Below are positions 8,206-17,099 of a stretch of DNA of 58,225 bases, one piece after another. The translations under genes were made by a program, and so were the position numbers. Under the pieces are notes generated by a model. The model made no database searches, had not been told where the DNA came from, and saw only the letters and a program-made list of their open reading frames with translations. Position 1 is the stretch's first letter. Each line of letters begins with the position of its first letter. Origin of the DNA: Nitrospirota bacterium (GTDB lineage: Bacteria > Nitrospirota > Thermodesulfovibrionia > UBA6902); contig JACRPZ010000048.1 in the NCBI GenBank assembly GCA_016222905.1, forward strand, positions 1 through 58,225, given 5' to 3'.

Positions 8206-9285
8206 ATGATTAACGCTCCAGAATACATTAAGACCATAAAACCATATGTGCCGGGCAAGCCCATAGAGGAGTTGGAGAGAGAGCTCGGCATCACCGGCTC
8301 GATCAAGCTCGCCTCTAATGAAAACCCCCTTGGGCCGTCGCCCCGCGCGATAGAAGCGCTGAGCAAAGGCATCGAAGGGCTGAACAGATACCCAGACGGG
8401 AGTGCTTTTCATCTTAAAAAAAGCCTTGCTGCGCGATTAGGTGTTTCTCCTGACGAGATACTTCTTGGCAACGGCTCTAACGAGCTCATTGAGCTGGCGG
8501 TAAGGACTTTCCTTGCGCCGGGGGATGAGGCGATATCAGCCCGGCCGTCATTTGTTGTCTATCCAACAATTGTTCAGTCGGCAGGAGGCAAGAATGTAAT
8601 CGTTCCGCTTAAAGATTGGCGTCACGACCTCGACGCGATGGCAGACCGGATAACGGGAAAGACGAAGCTCATTTTTATTGCAAATCCGAATAATCCTACC
8701 GGCACTATAAATACGAATGCTGAGATGGACGCATTCATGAATAGAGTGCCTGAGAACGTGCTTGTAGTGGTTGATGAGGCTTACTATGAATATGTAACTT
8801 CTTCTGAATACGCAGACAGCATGAAGTATTTCAGGCAGGGGAGGAACATCCTTATATTAAGAACATTCTCCAAGATATATGGACTTGCAGGGCTGAGAAT
8901 AGGCTATGGCATTGCACACACGTCCATAATAACAGAGAAGAATAAGGTGCGCCAGCCTTTCAATGTCAATTCTCTGGCTCAGGTTGCTGCCCTGGCAGCG
9001 CTTGAAGATGAAGGGCATGTTGAGAAAGCAAAAAAGATAAACGAGGAAGGAAAGAAGTTTCTTTGTGATGAACTCAGATCAATGAATATTGATTATGTGC
9101 CGACCGAGGCAAATTTTATATATATTATTTTAAGAGATGGGAACGCTCCTGAACTTTACAATGAACTTCTCAAAGAAGGTGTAATTGTCAGGCCTATGGG
9201 GAGCTCTGAGATACGTGTTACAATAGGGCTTCCTGAAGAGAACAAGAGGTTTGTTCAGGCGCTTAGAAAAATTCAGGGCAAATGA
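8206..9285 (+). CDS. hisC: Histidinol-phosphate / aromatic aminotransferase
   Basis: This 359-residue class II PLP aminotransferase of the HisC type shows KLASNENPLGPSPRA, LGNGSNELIELAVR, ANPNNPTGT, DEAYYEY, the PLP-lysine motif RTFSKIYGLAGLRIGY (Lys near residue 223) and a final RVTIGLPEEN. HisC enzymes transaminate histidinol phosphate, and many also act on phenylpyruvate or 4-hydroxyphenylpyruvate. No his gene is nearby and it sits between pheA and aroF/tyrA, so I infer that it performs the last step to Phe and Tyr, possibly besides histidine. No clear Shine-Dalgarno precedes ATG 8206. Confidence 0.93.
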   Translation: MINAPEYIKTIKPYVPGKPIEELERELGITGSIKLASNENPLGPSPRAIEALSKGIEGLNRYPDGSAFHLKKSLAARLGVSPDEILLGNGSNELIELAVRTFLAPGDEAISARPSFVVYPTIVQSAGGKNVIVPLKDWRHDLDAMADRITGKTKLIFIANPNNPTGTINTNAEMDAFMNRVPENVLVVVDEAYYEYVTSSEYADSMKYFRQGRNILILRTFSKIYGLAGLRIGYGIAHTSIITEKNKVRQPFNVNSLAQVAALAALEDEGHVEKAKKINEEGKKFLCDELRSMNIDYVPTEANFIYIILRDGNAPELYNELLKEGVIVRPMGSSEIRVTIGLPEENKRFVQALRKIQGK

Positions 9286-9288
9286 ATA

Positions 9289-9334
9289 ACTCCCCCTTCC
9301 CCCTCTTATCTTAAGAGGGGGTGCCGAAGGCGGG
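9289..9334. repeat. CCCCCT/AGGGGG hairpin repeat between hisC and aroF
   Basis: CCCCCTCTT-atctt-AAGAGGGGG (9299-9321) forms a 9-bp stem, flanked by a second weaker C-rich/G-rich pair. It belongs to the same family as the copies near 4866 and 8063. No T-tract follows, so it is unlikely to be a simple intrinsic terminator, though it could attenuate read-through. Confidence 0.65.
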
Positions 9335-9379
9335 GGCGTTACTTAAAGATATTACAACTTATTTGTCATAGGGGGAAGA

Positions 9380-10405
9380 ATGGATATCATAGTACTTCAA
9401 CGAAATGCTACAGCAAAGGACCTTCGCCACATAGTCAAGAAACTTGAGAAGCGAGGCTTCAAGGCAAACATATCAAAAGGGACAGAAAGAACAGTCATAG
9501 GCGTAATAGGCGATACATCAAAGATCACAGAGGATGAGAGCAACGCCTTCGGCGCTATGCAGGGGGTTGAGAATATCCACAGGATCACGCAGCCGTTCAG
9601 GCTTGCGAGCAGGGATTTTAAACCCTCAGACACTCTTATCAGAGTAGGAAAGACCGTCATAGGCGGCAAAAAGATACAGGTTATGGCGGGGCCGTGCGCT
9701 GTTGAGAATATGCAGACGCTTATGAATATAGGCCGTGAGGTAAAAAAAGCAGGCGCATCATTCATAAGAGGCGGAGCTTTTAAGCCGAGGACATCTCCTT
9801 ACAGCTTTCAGGGGCTAGGCGAAGAGGGGATGAAGATACTCGCAGAGGTAAGAGAGAAGACAGGCCTGCCGGTTGTAACGGAGATCATGGATCCGAGAGA
9901 TATTGACGTGATCCTTAAATACTCCGACGTTATTCAAATAGGCGCAAGAAACATGCAGAACTTCAGGCTGCTTCAGGAGGTCGGAGAATACGATAAGCCG
10001 GTTCTTCTTAAGAGGGGACTCTCGGCGACAATAAAAGAACTCCTGATGGCTGCCGAATATATTATGTCGCGCGGTAACAATAAGGTGATACTCTGTGAAA
10101 GAGGCATAAGGACCTTTGAGACCACTACAAGAAATACCCTTGACCTGAGTGCCGTGCCTGTTCTGAAGAAGCTTTCACATCTTCCTGTAATTGTTGATCC
10201 GAGCCACGGGGTTGGCATATGGGACCTTGTGGCGCCGATGGCAAAAGCTGCAATTGCAGCGGGCGCCGACGGCCTGATGATAGAGGTGCATACAAATCCT
10301 GAAGAGGCGCTCTCGGATGGAGAGCAGTCTCTGAAACCCGCCAACTTTAAAACATTGATGAAGGAACTGAGACTGGTTGCAAAGGCAGTAGGAAGAACAA
10401 TATAA
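9380..10405 (+). CDS. aroF: 3-deoxy-7-phosphoheptulonate (DAHP) synthase, type I-beta
   Basis: This enzyme condenses phosphoenolpyruvate and erythrose 4-phosphate, the first step of the shikimate pathway. Of 341 residues, about 1-68 are a ferredoxin-like (ACT-type) regulatory domain ([24 protein letters not shown]), followed by the catalytic barrel with [44 protein letters not shown] and IVDPSHGVG. The regulatory domain suggests feedback control, probably by Tyr or Phe. A GGGGGA Shine-Dalgarno precedes the ATG. The stop codon abuts the tyrA start. Confidence 0.96.
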   Translation: MDIIVLQRNATAKDLRHIVKKLEKRGFKANISKGTERTVIGVIGDTSKITEDESNAFGAMQGVENIHRITQPFRLASRDFKPSDTLIRVGKTVIGGKKIQVMAGPCAVENMQTLMNIGREVKKAGASFIRGGAFKPRTSPYSFQGLGEEGMKILAEVREKTGLPVVTEIMDPRDIDVILKYSDVIQIGARNMQNFRLLQEVGEYDKPVLLKRGLSATIKELLMAAEYIMSRGNNKVILCERGIRTFETTTRNTLDLSAVPVLKKLSHLPVIVDPSHGVGIWDLVAPMAKAAIAAGADGLMIEVHTNPEEALSDGEQSLKPANFKTLMKELRLVAKAVGRTI

Positions 10406-11260
10406 ATGGACTTTAATAAAGTCACGATAATCGGGATAGGCCTTATGGGCGGTTCTTTTGCGCTTGCGCTCAAAGAGAGCGGTTTTAAAGGCATGGTGGC
10501 TGGTGTCGGAAGAAAAAAAGACAACCTTATAAAGGCAAAGAGTCTCGGGATCATAGATGAGTATTTCATAGATCCTGCCGCTGGGGTAAAAGATGCCGAC
10601 CTTATCCTGCTTGCTCCGCCTCCGGGACAGTTTGAGGCAATAGCTGAGGACATTAAAGGACGGCTTAAGTCCGGAGCAATAGTCACTGATGTTGGCAGCG
10701 TTAAAGGTGAGATCGTTAAGAGGCTTGAGGCTCTGATGCCTGAAGGCGTCAGCTTTGTAGGCGGTCACCCCATTGCAGGTAAAGAGTCTTCAGGAGTGGA
10801 CGGCGCTGATGCCGGTCTCTTCAGAGATGCAAGATGCATTATTACCCCGACCCGCAACACAGACGGCTCAGCGCTTGAAAATGTTGTTGAACTCTGGGAA
10901 ACATTCGGCTGTAAGGTATCACTGATGACCCCTGAAGAGCATGACATGATCTTTGCCGCTGTAAGTCATATGCCGCATGTGCTTGCATATGTTCTTGTCA
11001 ATTCCGTTATGGATATTAAAGAGGATATACTCCGTTACGGAGGCAGCGGGCTTAAAGATATGACGAGGATCGCATTGAGCTCCTCAGAGCTATGGAGCGA
11101 CATATGCTCCTGTAACAGAGAGGCTGTGCTGAAAGCGCTCAAGGGCTTTTCATCATCTCTTACGCATACCATAGAGCTCATTGAAAGATCAGAATGGGCA
11201 TCTCTTGAAAAAGAGTTTAAAAAGGCGAAGAAGAGGAGGCAACTCCTTGAGTCAGATTAG
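10406..11260 (+). CDS. tyrA: Prephenate (arogenate) dehydrogenase
   Basis: TyrA oxidatively decarboxylates prephenate toward tyrosine. The 284-residue protein has an N-terminal NAD(P)-binding Rossmann motif (IIGIGLMGGSFALAL, residues about 6-20), then DVGSVKGEIV, GGHPIAGKESSGVDGA and an all-helical C-terminal domain with AAVSHMPHVLAYVL. There is no ACT or mutase domain, so it is the short monofunctional form. Its ATG follows the aroF stop with no gap (TAAATG), which indicates translational coupling. Confidence 0.95.
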   Translation: MDFNKVTIIGIGLMGGSFALALKESGFKGMVAGVGRKKDNLIKAKSLGIIDEYFIDPAAGVKDADLILLAPPPGQFEAIAEDIKGRLKSGAIVTDVGSVKGEIVKRLEALMPEGVSFVGGHPIAGKESSGVDGADAGLFRDARCIITPTRNTDGSALENVVELWETFGCKVSLMTPEEHDMIFAAVSHMPHVLAYVLVNSVMDIKEDILRYGGSGLKDMTRIALSSSELWSDICSCNREAVLKALKGFSSSLTHTIELIERSEWASLEKEFKKAKKRRQLLESD

Positions 11261-12539
11261 CATTAAAGAGAAAGCGCCTCTGCAAGGAGAGCTTTCCCCC
11301 CCTTCCGACAAATCAATCTCCCACAGGGCAATAATTTTTTCAGCCCTTGCAGACGGGAGGAGTCTAATCCGAAACTTTCTTCAGGCAGAAGACCCTTTAC
11401 GGACTCTCCAGGCATTCAGGCAGATGAACGTTAAGATCGATGATAAAACTCCAAACCAAGAGATAATAATTCATGGCAAGGGATTGAATGGTCTAAAAGA
11501 ATCCCGTGACATAATAGACTGCGGAAACTCAGGCACTACGATGAGGCTCCTGAGCGGCGTACTTGCCGGACAGCCTTTTACATCAACCTTAACAGGCGAC
11601 AAGTATTTGCTCCGCAGGCCTATGAAGAGGATAATAAGTCCTCTTACAGAAATGGGCGCTCTTATCACTTCGGATAACAGCGGGTTTCCGCCTATCAAAA
11701 TAAAAGGCGGGGGATTGAAGCCGATTAATTATATATCTCCGGTTGCAAGCGCGCAGGTCAAATCAGCGATCCTGCTTGCAGGTCTCTATTGCGAAGGGCT
11801 CACAACTATCACCGAGCCGGAAAAATCAAGGGACCATACTGAAAGGATGCTCAAGGCCGCAGGTGTTGATATTGACATCAGGGGCTTGGAAGTAGGAGTA
11901 AGGGGCAGGGCTGTTCTTAAGCCTATGGATATAACCATCCCCGGAGACTTTTCATCTGCCGCATTCTTTATGGTTGCAGGCTCCCTTGTCCCCGGCTCAG
12001 AGATATTAATAAAGAATACCGGAATAAACTCCACAAGAACAGGCTTGATGGATATTCTTAAAATGATGGGGGCTAATATAGAGTTTCACAATATGAGAGA
12101 GGTGTCAGGCGAGCCTGTTGCCGATATTTCTGTAAAGTATGCGGAGCTGAGAGGGGTTGAGGTCGGCGGAGAGCTGGTTCTCAGGGCGATTGATGAATTC
12201 CCCATACTCTGTGTTGCTGCGGCAAAAGCCATCGGCACAACAAGAATCACCGGAGCCGGTGAACTGAGGGTCAAGGAGTCGGACAGGATAGCAGCAATGG
12301 CTTCGGAACTTAGAAGGATGGGGGTCTCAATTGAGGAGCTTGAAGACGGCCTTGTAATAGAAGGAAGAGAGAGGCTGAATTCTGCGGTCATTCAGAGCCA
12401 CGGCGACCACAGGATCGCGATGGCGATGCTGATTGCAGGGCTTATTGCCGAGGGCGAAACAAGGGTTGAAGATACGGATTGTGTCAATACATCATTCCCC
12501 GGATTTGTTGAGATGCTAAAGGGGTTGATGAAGAGGTAG
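11247..12539 (+). CDS. aroA: 3-phosphoshikimate 1-carboxyvinyltransferase (EPSP synthase)
   Basis: AroA transfers enolpyruvyl from PEP to shikimate 3-phosphate. I place the start at TTG 11247 (LSQISIKEK...), which gives 430 residues and overlaps the end of tyrA by 14 nt; GAGGAGG at 11233-11239 sits 7 nt upstream. A longer frame is open back to 11181 but only extends over tyrA. Motifs: PPSDKSISHRAIIFSAL, DCGNSGTTMRLLSG, GDKYLLRRPMKRI, ASAQVKSAILLAG, IPGDFSSAAFF, DEFPILCVAAA and ESDRIAAMA. The glyphosate-site motif GNSGT carries no obvious resistance change. Confidence 0.95.
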   Translation: MSQISIKEKAPLQGELSPPSDKSISHRAIIFSALADGRSLIRNFLQAEDPLRTLQAFRQMNVKIDDKTPNQEIIIHGKGLNGLKESRDIIDCGNSGTTMRLLSGVLAGQPFTSTLTGDKYLLRRPMKRIISPLTEMGALITSDNSGFPPIKIKGGGLKPINYISPVASAQVKSAILLAGLYCEGLTTITEPEKSRDHTERMLKAAGVDIDIRGLEVGVRGRAVLKPMDITIPGDFSSAAFFMVAGSLVPGSEILIKNTGINSTRTGLMDILKMMGANIEFHNMREVSGEPVADISVKYAELRGVEVGGELVLRAIDEFPILCVAAAKAIGTTRITGAGELRVKESDRIAAMASELRRMGVSIEELEDGLVIEGRERLNSAVIQSHGDHRIAMAMLIAGLIAEGETRVEDTDCVNTSFPGFVEMLKGLMKR

Positions 12540-12542
12540 GGA

Positions 12543-13199
12543 TTGGTTACGAAAGATATAATTACCATAGACGGCCCCTCAGGCGCAGGCAAGAGCACCA
12601 TAGCAAAGATGCTTGCAAGGAAGCTCGGTTATAAATATCTCGATACAGGCGCGCTTTACAGGGCGGTTGCATGGAAGGCGAAGGAAGAAAAAGCCGATAT
12701 TGAGAGCGAAGAATCCCTAAAAAAACTGCTTAAAAATATTGTTATAACATTTGAGAATGAGAAGGTCATTGTCAACGGCATTGACGTTTCTTCAGATATA
12801 AGGACAGGAGAGATTGGAGAGCTGAGTTCGCGTGTCTCTGCCATGCCTGTTGTGAGAGAAGGACTCTTCTCGATACAGAGAGAGATGGGACTGAACGGCA
12901 AAGTAGTCATTGAAGGCAGGGACACCGGCACAACAATATTTCCTGAATCCGAGAATAAATTTTTTCTGGACGCCGGACTTGAGGAGAGGGCAAAGAGACG
13001 GCATAAAGAGCTGATGGACAAGGCACAAACTGAGATTGCTCTGAAGGCGGTCACAGACGACATTGCAAAGAGAGATACGAGAGACTCAACAAGAGAGAGT
13101 TCTCCTCTCAAAAGAACAGAGGACATGTTTTATATAGATACGAGCAAGCTAACCATAGAGCAGGTCATTGAAGAGATCATCAAAAACCTTAAATCATAA
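12543..13199 (+). CDS. cmk: Cytidylate kinase
   Basis: Cmk phosphorylates CMP and dCMP. The 218-residue protein has the P-loop GPSGAGKSTIAK, LDTGALYRAVAW, IEGRDTGTTIFP and a lid region RRHKELMDKAQ...AKRDTRDSTRESSPL. The start is a TTG three bases after the aroA stop, so it is probably translated by coupling. It is the last gene of the aromatic operon. In many bacteria aroA-cmk is followed by rpsA or ispH; neither is here. Confidence 0.95.
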   Translation: MVTKDIITIDGPSGAGKSTIAKMLARKLGYKYLDTGALYRAVAWKAKEEKADIESEESLKKLLKNIVITFENEKVIVNGIDVSSDIRTGEIGELSSRVSAMPVVREGLFSIQREMGLNGKVVIEGRDTGTTIFPESENKFFLDAGLEERAKRRHKELMDKAQTEIALKAVTDDIAKRDTRDSTRESSPLKRTEDMFYIDTSKLTIEQVIEEIIKNLKS

Positions 13200-13286
13200 A
13201 AAAATCCGACCACTCCCGTCCTCAAAACCGGCTACTTCTTAATCCCTCAGTTATGCTACGCTATTGGTGCTATACTATTGGTGCTA

Positions 13287-13315
13287 TTGACAAAAAGATA
13301 AATCTGTTTTAAGAT
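13287..13315 (+). promoter_or_regulatory. Putative sigma70 promoter of rho
   Basis: TTGACA (13287-13292) and TAAGAT (13310-13315) are separated by 17 bp. Transcription from here would give a leader of about 140 nt before the rho start, in line with the long autoregulated leaders of rho genes. Just upstream a 14-bp direct repeat occurs (CTATTGGTGCTATA, then CTATTGGTGCTATT). Confidence 0.5.
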
Positions 13316-13460
13316 TATTTCAACAGTTCTTCTTTTTTTCCCATTTTAAACTTAAAGGTAAAACCTCCAGAGAGTATATTTGTTTCAAAATATGTATTCC
13401 CTCTAATTAAAAGGAAGTTATAATTCAATGGCTAATAAAACCAAAACCCAAGGAGATAGT

Positions 13461-14708
13461 ATGAATATTACCAACCTCAAAGAAAAGACAATTGAGGAGT
13501 TGACAAAAATGGCCAAAGACCTGAATGTTAATGGCGCAAGGGGTCTTAGAAAGCAGGATCTTATCTTTGCGATACTGCAGGCGCAGACAGAAAAGACAGG
13601 TTTGATCTTTGGTGAAGGTGTGCTTGAGACCCTTCCTGACGGTTTTGGTTTTCTCCGTTCTCCGAATTACAGCTATCTGCCGGGGCCAGATGATATTTAT
13701 GTATCGCCTTCTCAGATAAGGAGGTTCAATCTTAGGACAGGCGACCTTGTCACAGGACAGATAAGACCTCCAAAAGAGAGCGAAAGGTACTTTGCATTGC
13801 TAAAAGTTGAAGCAATCAATCACGAATCGCCTAATGAAAATATTGAGAGGCCGCTTTTTGACAACCTCGTCCCATACTATCCGACAAAGGCCATAAATCT
13901 TGAGTACAGCAAAACAGACTATTCAACAAGAGTAATGTCTTTTGTTACGCCGATGGGCATGGGACAGAGGGGAATGATCGTCGCGGCGCCGAGGACCGGC
14001 AAGACAATGCTTCTTCAGTCCATAGCAAAGGCGATAAAAAAGAATCACTCTGATATTCATCTTATAGTTCTTCTTATAGATGAGAGACCTGAAGAGGTTA
14101 CAGACTGGAAAAGGCAGGTTGAGGCCGAGATAATCAGCTCTACTTTTGATGAACCGCCGCAGAGACACCTCCAAGTTGCCGAGATGGTGATAGGCAGGGC
14201 AAAGAGACTCGTTGAGTCAAAGAAGAATGTTGTTATCCTCCTTGATTCAATAACAAGGCTCGCAAGGGCATATAATGCTGTAATCCCGGCAAGCGGCAAA
14301 GTTCTCTCAGGCGGCCTTGATTCAAACGCGCTTCAGCGTCCGAAGAGGTTTTTCGGGACTGCAAGGAATATTGAGGACGGAGGAAGCCTGACAATTCTTG
14401 CTACAGCCCTTGTTGACACAGGAAGCAGGATGGATGACGTTATATTCGAAGAATTTAAGGGCACAGGTAATATGGAATTACATCTTGACAGGAAGCTCGT
14501 TGACAAGCGGATATTCCCGAGCATAAATATTAATGCTTCAGGCACAAGAAAAGAGGAACTGCTTGTAGACAAGGACGTTCTTCAGAAAATGTGGATTTTA
14601 AGAAAGGTGCTTCATTCACTTAGCCCTGTTGAGAGCATGGAATTTCTGCTTGACAAGCTTACCGGGACCAAAGACAATAAAGAATTTCTGGATATGATGA
14701 ATAAATAG
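13461..14708 (+). CDS. rho: Transcription termination factor Rho
   Basis: Rho is the hexameric RNA helicase that ends transcription. I choose ATG 13461 ([21 protein letters not shown], 415 residues) because AAGGAG lies 5 nt before it and the protein then starts like other Rho proteins; an ATG at 13428 would add 11 residues. Domains: a Rho N-terminal helical domain (about 1-45), the RNA-binding cold-shock-like domain (about 48-115: [20 protein letters not shown]), and the RecA-like ATPase with P-loop [20 protein letters not shown] and [13 protein letters not shown]. No long N-terminal insertion is present. Confidence 0.96.
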   Translation: MNITNLKEKTIEELTKMAKDLNVNGARGLRKQDLIFAILQAQTEKTGLIFGEGVLETLPDGFGFLRSPNYSYLPGPDDIYVSPSQIRRFNLRTGDLVTGQIRPPKESERYFALLKVEAINHESPNENIERPLFDNLVPYYPTKAINLEYSKTDYSTRVMSFVTPMGMGQRGMIVAAPRTGKTMLLQSIAKAIKKNHSDIHLIVLLIDERPEEVTDWKRQVEAEIISSTFDEPPQRHLQVAEMVIGRAKRLVESKKNVVILLDSITRLARAYNAVIPASGKVLSGGLDSNALQRPKRFFGTARNIEDGGSLTILATALVDTGSRMDDVIFEEFKGTGNMELHLDRKLVDKRIFPSININASGTRKEELLVDKDVLQKMWILRKVLHSLSPVESMEFLLDKLTGTKDNKEFLDMMNK

Positions 14709-14729
14709 AATATAGAGTATCTTGCCGGT

Positions 14730-15416
14730 CTACTTAGCCTCTGCTGTAGAATTCTCTGCTGGAAGACTTATGACATTTAAAGGGCATCTTTCGCATCTTG
14801 GTTTCGGCTTGCAATATTCTTTCCCAGCTTTCACAAAGAGGGCATGGTATTCATTGAATAGCTGGACATCAGGAAGAAGATTTCCGTGAAAAAAATCCTG
14901 AAGTTCATGATATGATGCATTTTCCGGCACAACACCGTGCCTATGAAGCACCCTCTTTGTATATGCATCAATTACAAAAACAGGCCGCTGAAAAGCGTAG
15001 AGGAGAATAGAGTCCGCAGTCTCCGGCCCTATGCCGTTTACATCAAGCAGTTTCTCCCTTAACGCATAAGTCTTCTCGGCATTCATACGTTTTATGCTGC
15101 CTTTGTAATTATTATCGAAGAAAGCAAGAAAATTCTTGAGCCTCCCGGCTTTTATATTGAAGTATCCGGCGGGCCTGATCAGCGAAGCAAGTCTTTTATG
15201 AGGCATTTTATGAAGTGTTTTTGAATTAAGCGCCTTATCTGTTTTTAAATTATTTATCGCCTTCTCTACGTTTCCCCAGTTTGTATTTTGTGTAAGTATA
15301 GCTCCGACAATTATCTCAAAAGGGGTGTCCCCGGGCCACCACTTCTGCGGGCCGAAGGAGATGTAGAGGGTTTTATAAATTCTGGAAATAATTTGCTTGT
15401 TATGCATTGCTGTCAT
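14730..15416 (-). CDS. Endonuclease III-related HhH-GPD DNA glycosylase
   Basis: This 228-residue protein belongs to the HhH-GPD base-excision glycosylases, in the endonuclease III-related branch that includes MagIII. It has ILTQNTNWGNVEKAI, the helix-hairpin-helix VNGIGPETADSILLYA and the catalytic aspartate in VIDAYTKRV. The lyase lysine found in true Nth is Glu here (GIGPETA), so a pure glycosylase is expected. The tail CKPKPRCERCPL has only three cysteines of a possible [4Fe-4S] site. It starts 4 nt after the hinT stop on the same strand. Confidence 0.85.
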   Translation of the reverse strand: MTAMHNKQIISRIYKTLYISFGPQKWWPGDTPFEIIVGAILTQNTNWGNVEKAINNLKTDKALNSKTLHKMPHKRLASLIRPAGYFNIKAGRLKNFLAFFDNNYKGSIKRMNAEKTYALREKLLDVNGIGPETADSILLYAFQRPVFVIDAYTKRVLHRHGVVPENASYHELQDFFHGNLLPDVQLFNEYHALFVKAGKEYCKPKPRCERCPLNVISLPAENSTAEAK

Positions 15417-15419
15417 TAG

Positions 15420-15761
15420 CTATCCAGGCGGCCAGTGCATGCCCCGGCCTGCAAGGAGATGAAGATGGATATGAAAGACGGTCTGACCCGCGTCACGATT
15501 ACAGTTCATAACAAGTCTGAACCCTTTTTCAGCAACACCGTTATCCCTTGCTATCTTATTGGCGGCTTGGAACATGTGCCCTATCAATTCATTCTCCTCC
15601 TGCCCCGCATCGAGTATAGTAGAGATGTGCTTCTTCGGCAAGATGAGAATATGTACTGGAGCCTGGGGATTTATATCGTTAAATGCAAAAACGCGCTCAT
15701 CTTCATAAACACTTTTTGCCGGAATTTGCTTATTTATAATCTTACAGAATAAACAATCCAT
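15420..15761 (-). CDS. hinT: HIT-family (HinT-type) hydrolase
   Basis: This is a 113-residue histidine-triad protein. It has CLFCKIINKQIPAKSVYEDERVFAF at the N-terminus, APVHILILPKKHI in the middle, and the catalytic triad HIHLHLLAGRGM near the C-terminus. HinT-type proteins hydrolyse purine nucleoside phosphoramidates and aminoacyl adenylates. It is the first gene of a two-gene minus-strand unit with the glycosylase. Confidence 0.93.
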   Translation of the reverse strand: MDCLFCKIINKQIPAKSVYEDERVFAFNDINPQAPVHILILPKKHISTILDAGQEENELIGHMFQAANKIARDNGVAEKGFRLVMNCNRDAGQTVFHIHLHLLAGRGMHWPPG

Positions 15762-15784
15762 CTTTTTGTCCCTCCTTAAAATGT

Positions 15785-15815
15785 TTTACAATAAAATGAT
15801 TTTTTCTATTATAAT
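15785..15815 (+). promoter_or_regulatory. Putative promoter giving a leaderless transcript
   Basis: TTTACA (15785-15790) and TATAAT (15810-15815) lie 19 bp apart. The ATG at 15823 is only 7 nt after the -10 box and has no Shine-Dalgarno, so the transcript would begin at or next to the start codon. The spacing is a little long. Confidence 0.4.
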
Positions 15816-15822
15816 ACATCCC

Positions 15823-16191
15823 ATGGGAATCTATAGCTATACCATTGACGAACTGAAAGAGAGTGAAAAATTTTTAAAGAGTATCCAGTGGGACCTCTCG
15901 CCAAAGGCGTTCATAGCGCCGGGACATTCTGAACATAAGACCGAACACGGAGAAGCAGAGAAGGCAATACTCAGATATATGCTTTATGTTGACCTTCTCG
16001 ACAACAAACCAACTGTGATGATCATGAAAATCAGAGGAGGCAGCAGTGCAACAGCAGGATGCATTGAGGATGTGCCGGAGGATTTGCTCAAAGAGGCCTT
16101 GAGTTGTAAGGCCGAAGAATGTGCATCAGGCATGTATCCCCTGACTGATAAACTCATGGACTGGCTGAAAAAAGAGTTAGGGATTTCTTAG
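15823..16191 (+). CDS. Small soluble protein of unknown function
   Basis: I do not recognise this 122-residue protein. It starts MGIYSYTIDELKESEKFL and is mainly helical and acidic. A central strand-turn MIMKIRGGSSATAGCIEDVP is followed by two more cysteines (SCKAEECASG) and a helical end. There is no signal peptide or membrane segment. I prefer ATG 15823 over the upstream ATG at 15781, since the intervening stretch is hydrophobic, AT-rich and overlaps a promoter-like element. Confidence 0.65.
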   Translation: MGIYSYTIDELKESEKFLKSIQWDLSPKAFIAPGHSEHKTEHGEAEKAILRYMLYVDLLDNKPTVMIMKIRGGSSATAGCIEDVPEDLLKEALSCKAEECASGMYPLTDKLMDWLKKELGIS

Positions 16192-16193
16192 CC

Positions 16194-16652
16194 TTACTCA
16201 TTAATCTTATAGTTCACTTTAACCTCTATGTCTTTCCGCAATGAATGATAAACAGAACAGTATTTTTCCTGTGAAAGCGAAATAGCCCTTTCAACTTTCT
16301 TGGGGGCGATTCCTTTTCCTGTAATGTGGATTGTCATCTCAATGGACTTATAGTACTGCGGCGGATTTATATTTCTATCTCCGGCAAAGTCAATCTTGAA
16401 ACTGTTTATCTCAGCCCTCATCTTCTGCAAAAAAGAGAATACATCAATGGCGAGACAGCCTGCCAGACTCATCAGGAGCGTTTCTGTTGGAGAACATCCC
16501 CATTGCATACGCGCATCAAACTCCACCTCATATCCCATCTGTGTCCTCGCATTAAAGATCAGGTCCTTATCCCAAACAAGGGAGCCTTTGTTTGTCTGAA
16601 GGATTGTCCCTTTGTATCCTTCCAATGATTTTTCTAATATATCTTCTTCCAT
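16194..16652 (-). CDS. OsmC/Ohr-family protein
   Basis: This 152-residue protein has the two family cysteines in their motifs, GCSPTETLLMSLAGCLAIDV (near residues 53-71) and EKYCSVYHSLRKD (near residue 130). OsmC-type proteins are thiol peroxidases that reduce organic hydroperoxides, although the YhfA-like subgroup that this resembles has no firm function. Its Shine-Dalgarno, a run of G, lies within the final codons of cutA upstream, so the two are cotranscribed and probably coupled. Confidence 0.88.
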   Translation of the reverse strand: MEEDILEKSLEGYKGTILQTNKGSLVWDKDLIFNARTQMGYEVEFDARMQWGCSPTETLLMSLAGCLAIDVFSFLQKMRAEINSFKIDFAGDRNINPPQYYKSIEMTIHITGKGIAPKKVERAISLSQEKYCSVYHSLRKDIEVKVNYKINE

Positions 16653-16655
16653 AAT

Positions 16656-17009
16656 TTACCCCCCCGATTTTATCGAGGTAGATTCCCTTAACCATTTAAG
16701 ATAATCTTCTGAACCGCCTGCAATTGGAAGAGCGATGATTTCAGGAAGATCATAACTATGAAGTTTTTTTGTCTTGTCTGATAAAGCAGCAAAAAGTTTC
16801 TTTTGAGTCTTCACTATCATGAGAACTTCTGAATCGTCCTCCAGATCGCCTTGCCAGTTATAAATTGAGCGAACACCTTTTATGATGTTTACGCATGCGG
16901 CAAGCTTTGACTTCACCAGCACTTTTGCGATTCCAGCCGCCTCATCCTCATTAGGTGCGGTTATAAAGACTACTATCTCATCCTGAACAATCATAATATA
17001 TTTTTGCAA
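16656..17009 (-). CDS. cutA: CutA1 divalent-cation tolerance protein
   Basis: CutA is a small trimeric protein linked to divalent-metal tolerance; its biochemical role is unsettled. The sequence shows VVFITAPNEDEAAGIAKVLVKSKLAACVNII, IYNWQGDLEDDSEVLMIVKT and SYDLPEIIALPI, all typical. Two starts are possible: TTG 17009 (117 residues) or ATG 16994 (112 residues, beginning MIVQDEIVVFITAP); the ATG fits the family length better. It lies directly upstream of the OsmC gene. Confidence 0.92.
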   Translation of the reverse strand: MQKYIMIVQDEIVVFITAPNEDEAAGIAKVLVKSKLAACVNIIKGVRSIYNWQGDLEDDSEVLMIVKTQKKLFAALSDKTKKLHSYDLPEIIALPIAGGSEDYLKWLRESTSIKSGG

Positions 17010-17063
17010 AGAGGCGGTAAAAAAGCAAATTCATGATATTATATCGCATTAGACTACCTTGAT

Positions 17064-17092
17064 TTGCCTTTTCTGATAAATTTACCTATACT
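17064..17092 (+). promoter_or_regulatory. Putative promoter of the prepilin gene (leaderless)
   Basis: TTGCCT (17064-17069) and TATACT (17087-17092) are 17 bp apart. The pilin ATG at 17100 begins 8 nt after the -10 box, with no Shine-Dalgarno, so transcription probably starts at the ATG itself. Confidence 0.45.
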
Positions 17093-17099
17093 TGTATTA

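Noticed and set aside
9299-9321. Intrinsic terminator between hisC and aroF
   Set aside because: The hairpin has no following T-tract and related copies occur elsewhere, so it is better called a dispersed repeat.
11181-11246. Upstream extension of aroA
   Set aside because: It lies wholly within tyrA coding sequence in another frame; TTG 11247 has a good ribosome site and yields the normal N-terminus.
13200-13427. tRNA or structured RNA ahead of rho
   Set aside because: No cloverleaf or riboswitch pattern is visible; only a promoter and a 14-bp direct repeat are seen.
13428-13460. Upstream ATG of rho
   Set aside because: It adds 11 unconserved residues, while the internal ATG at 13461 has an ideal Shine-Dalgarno.
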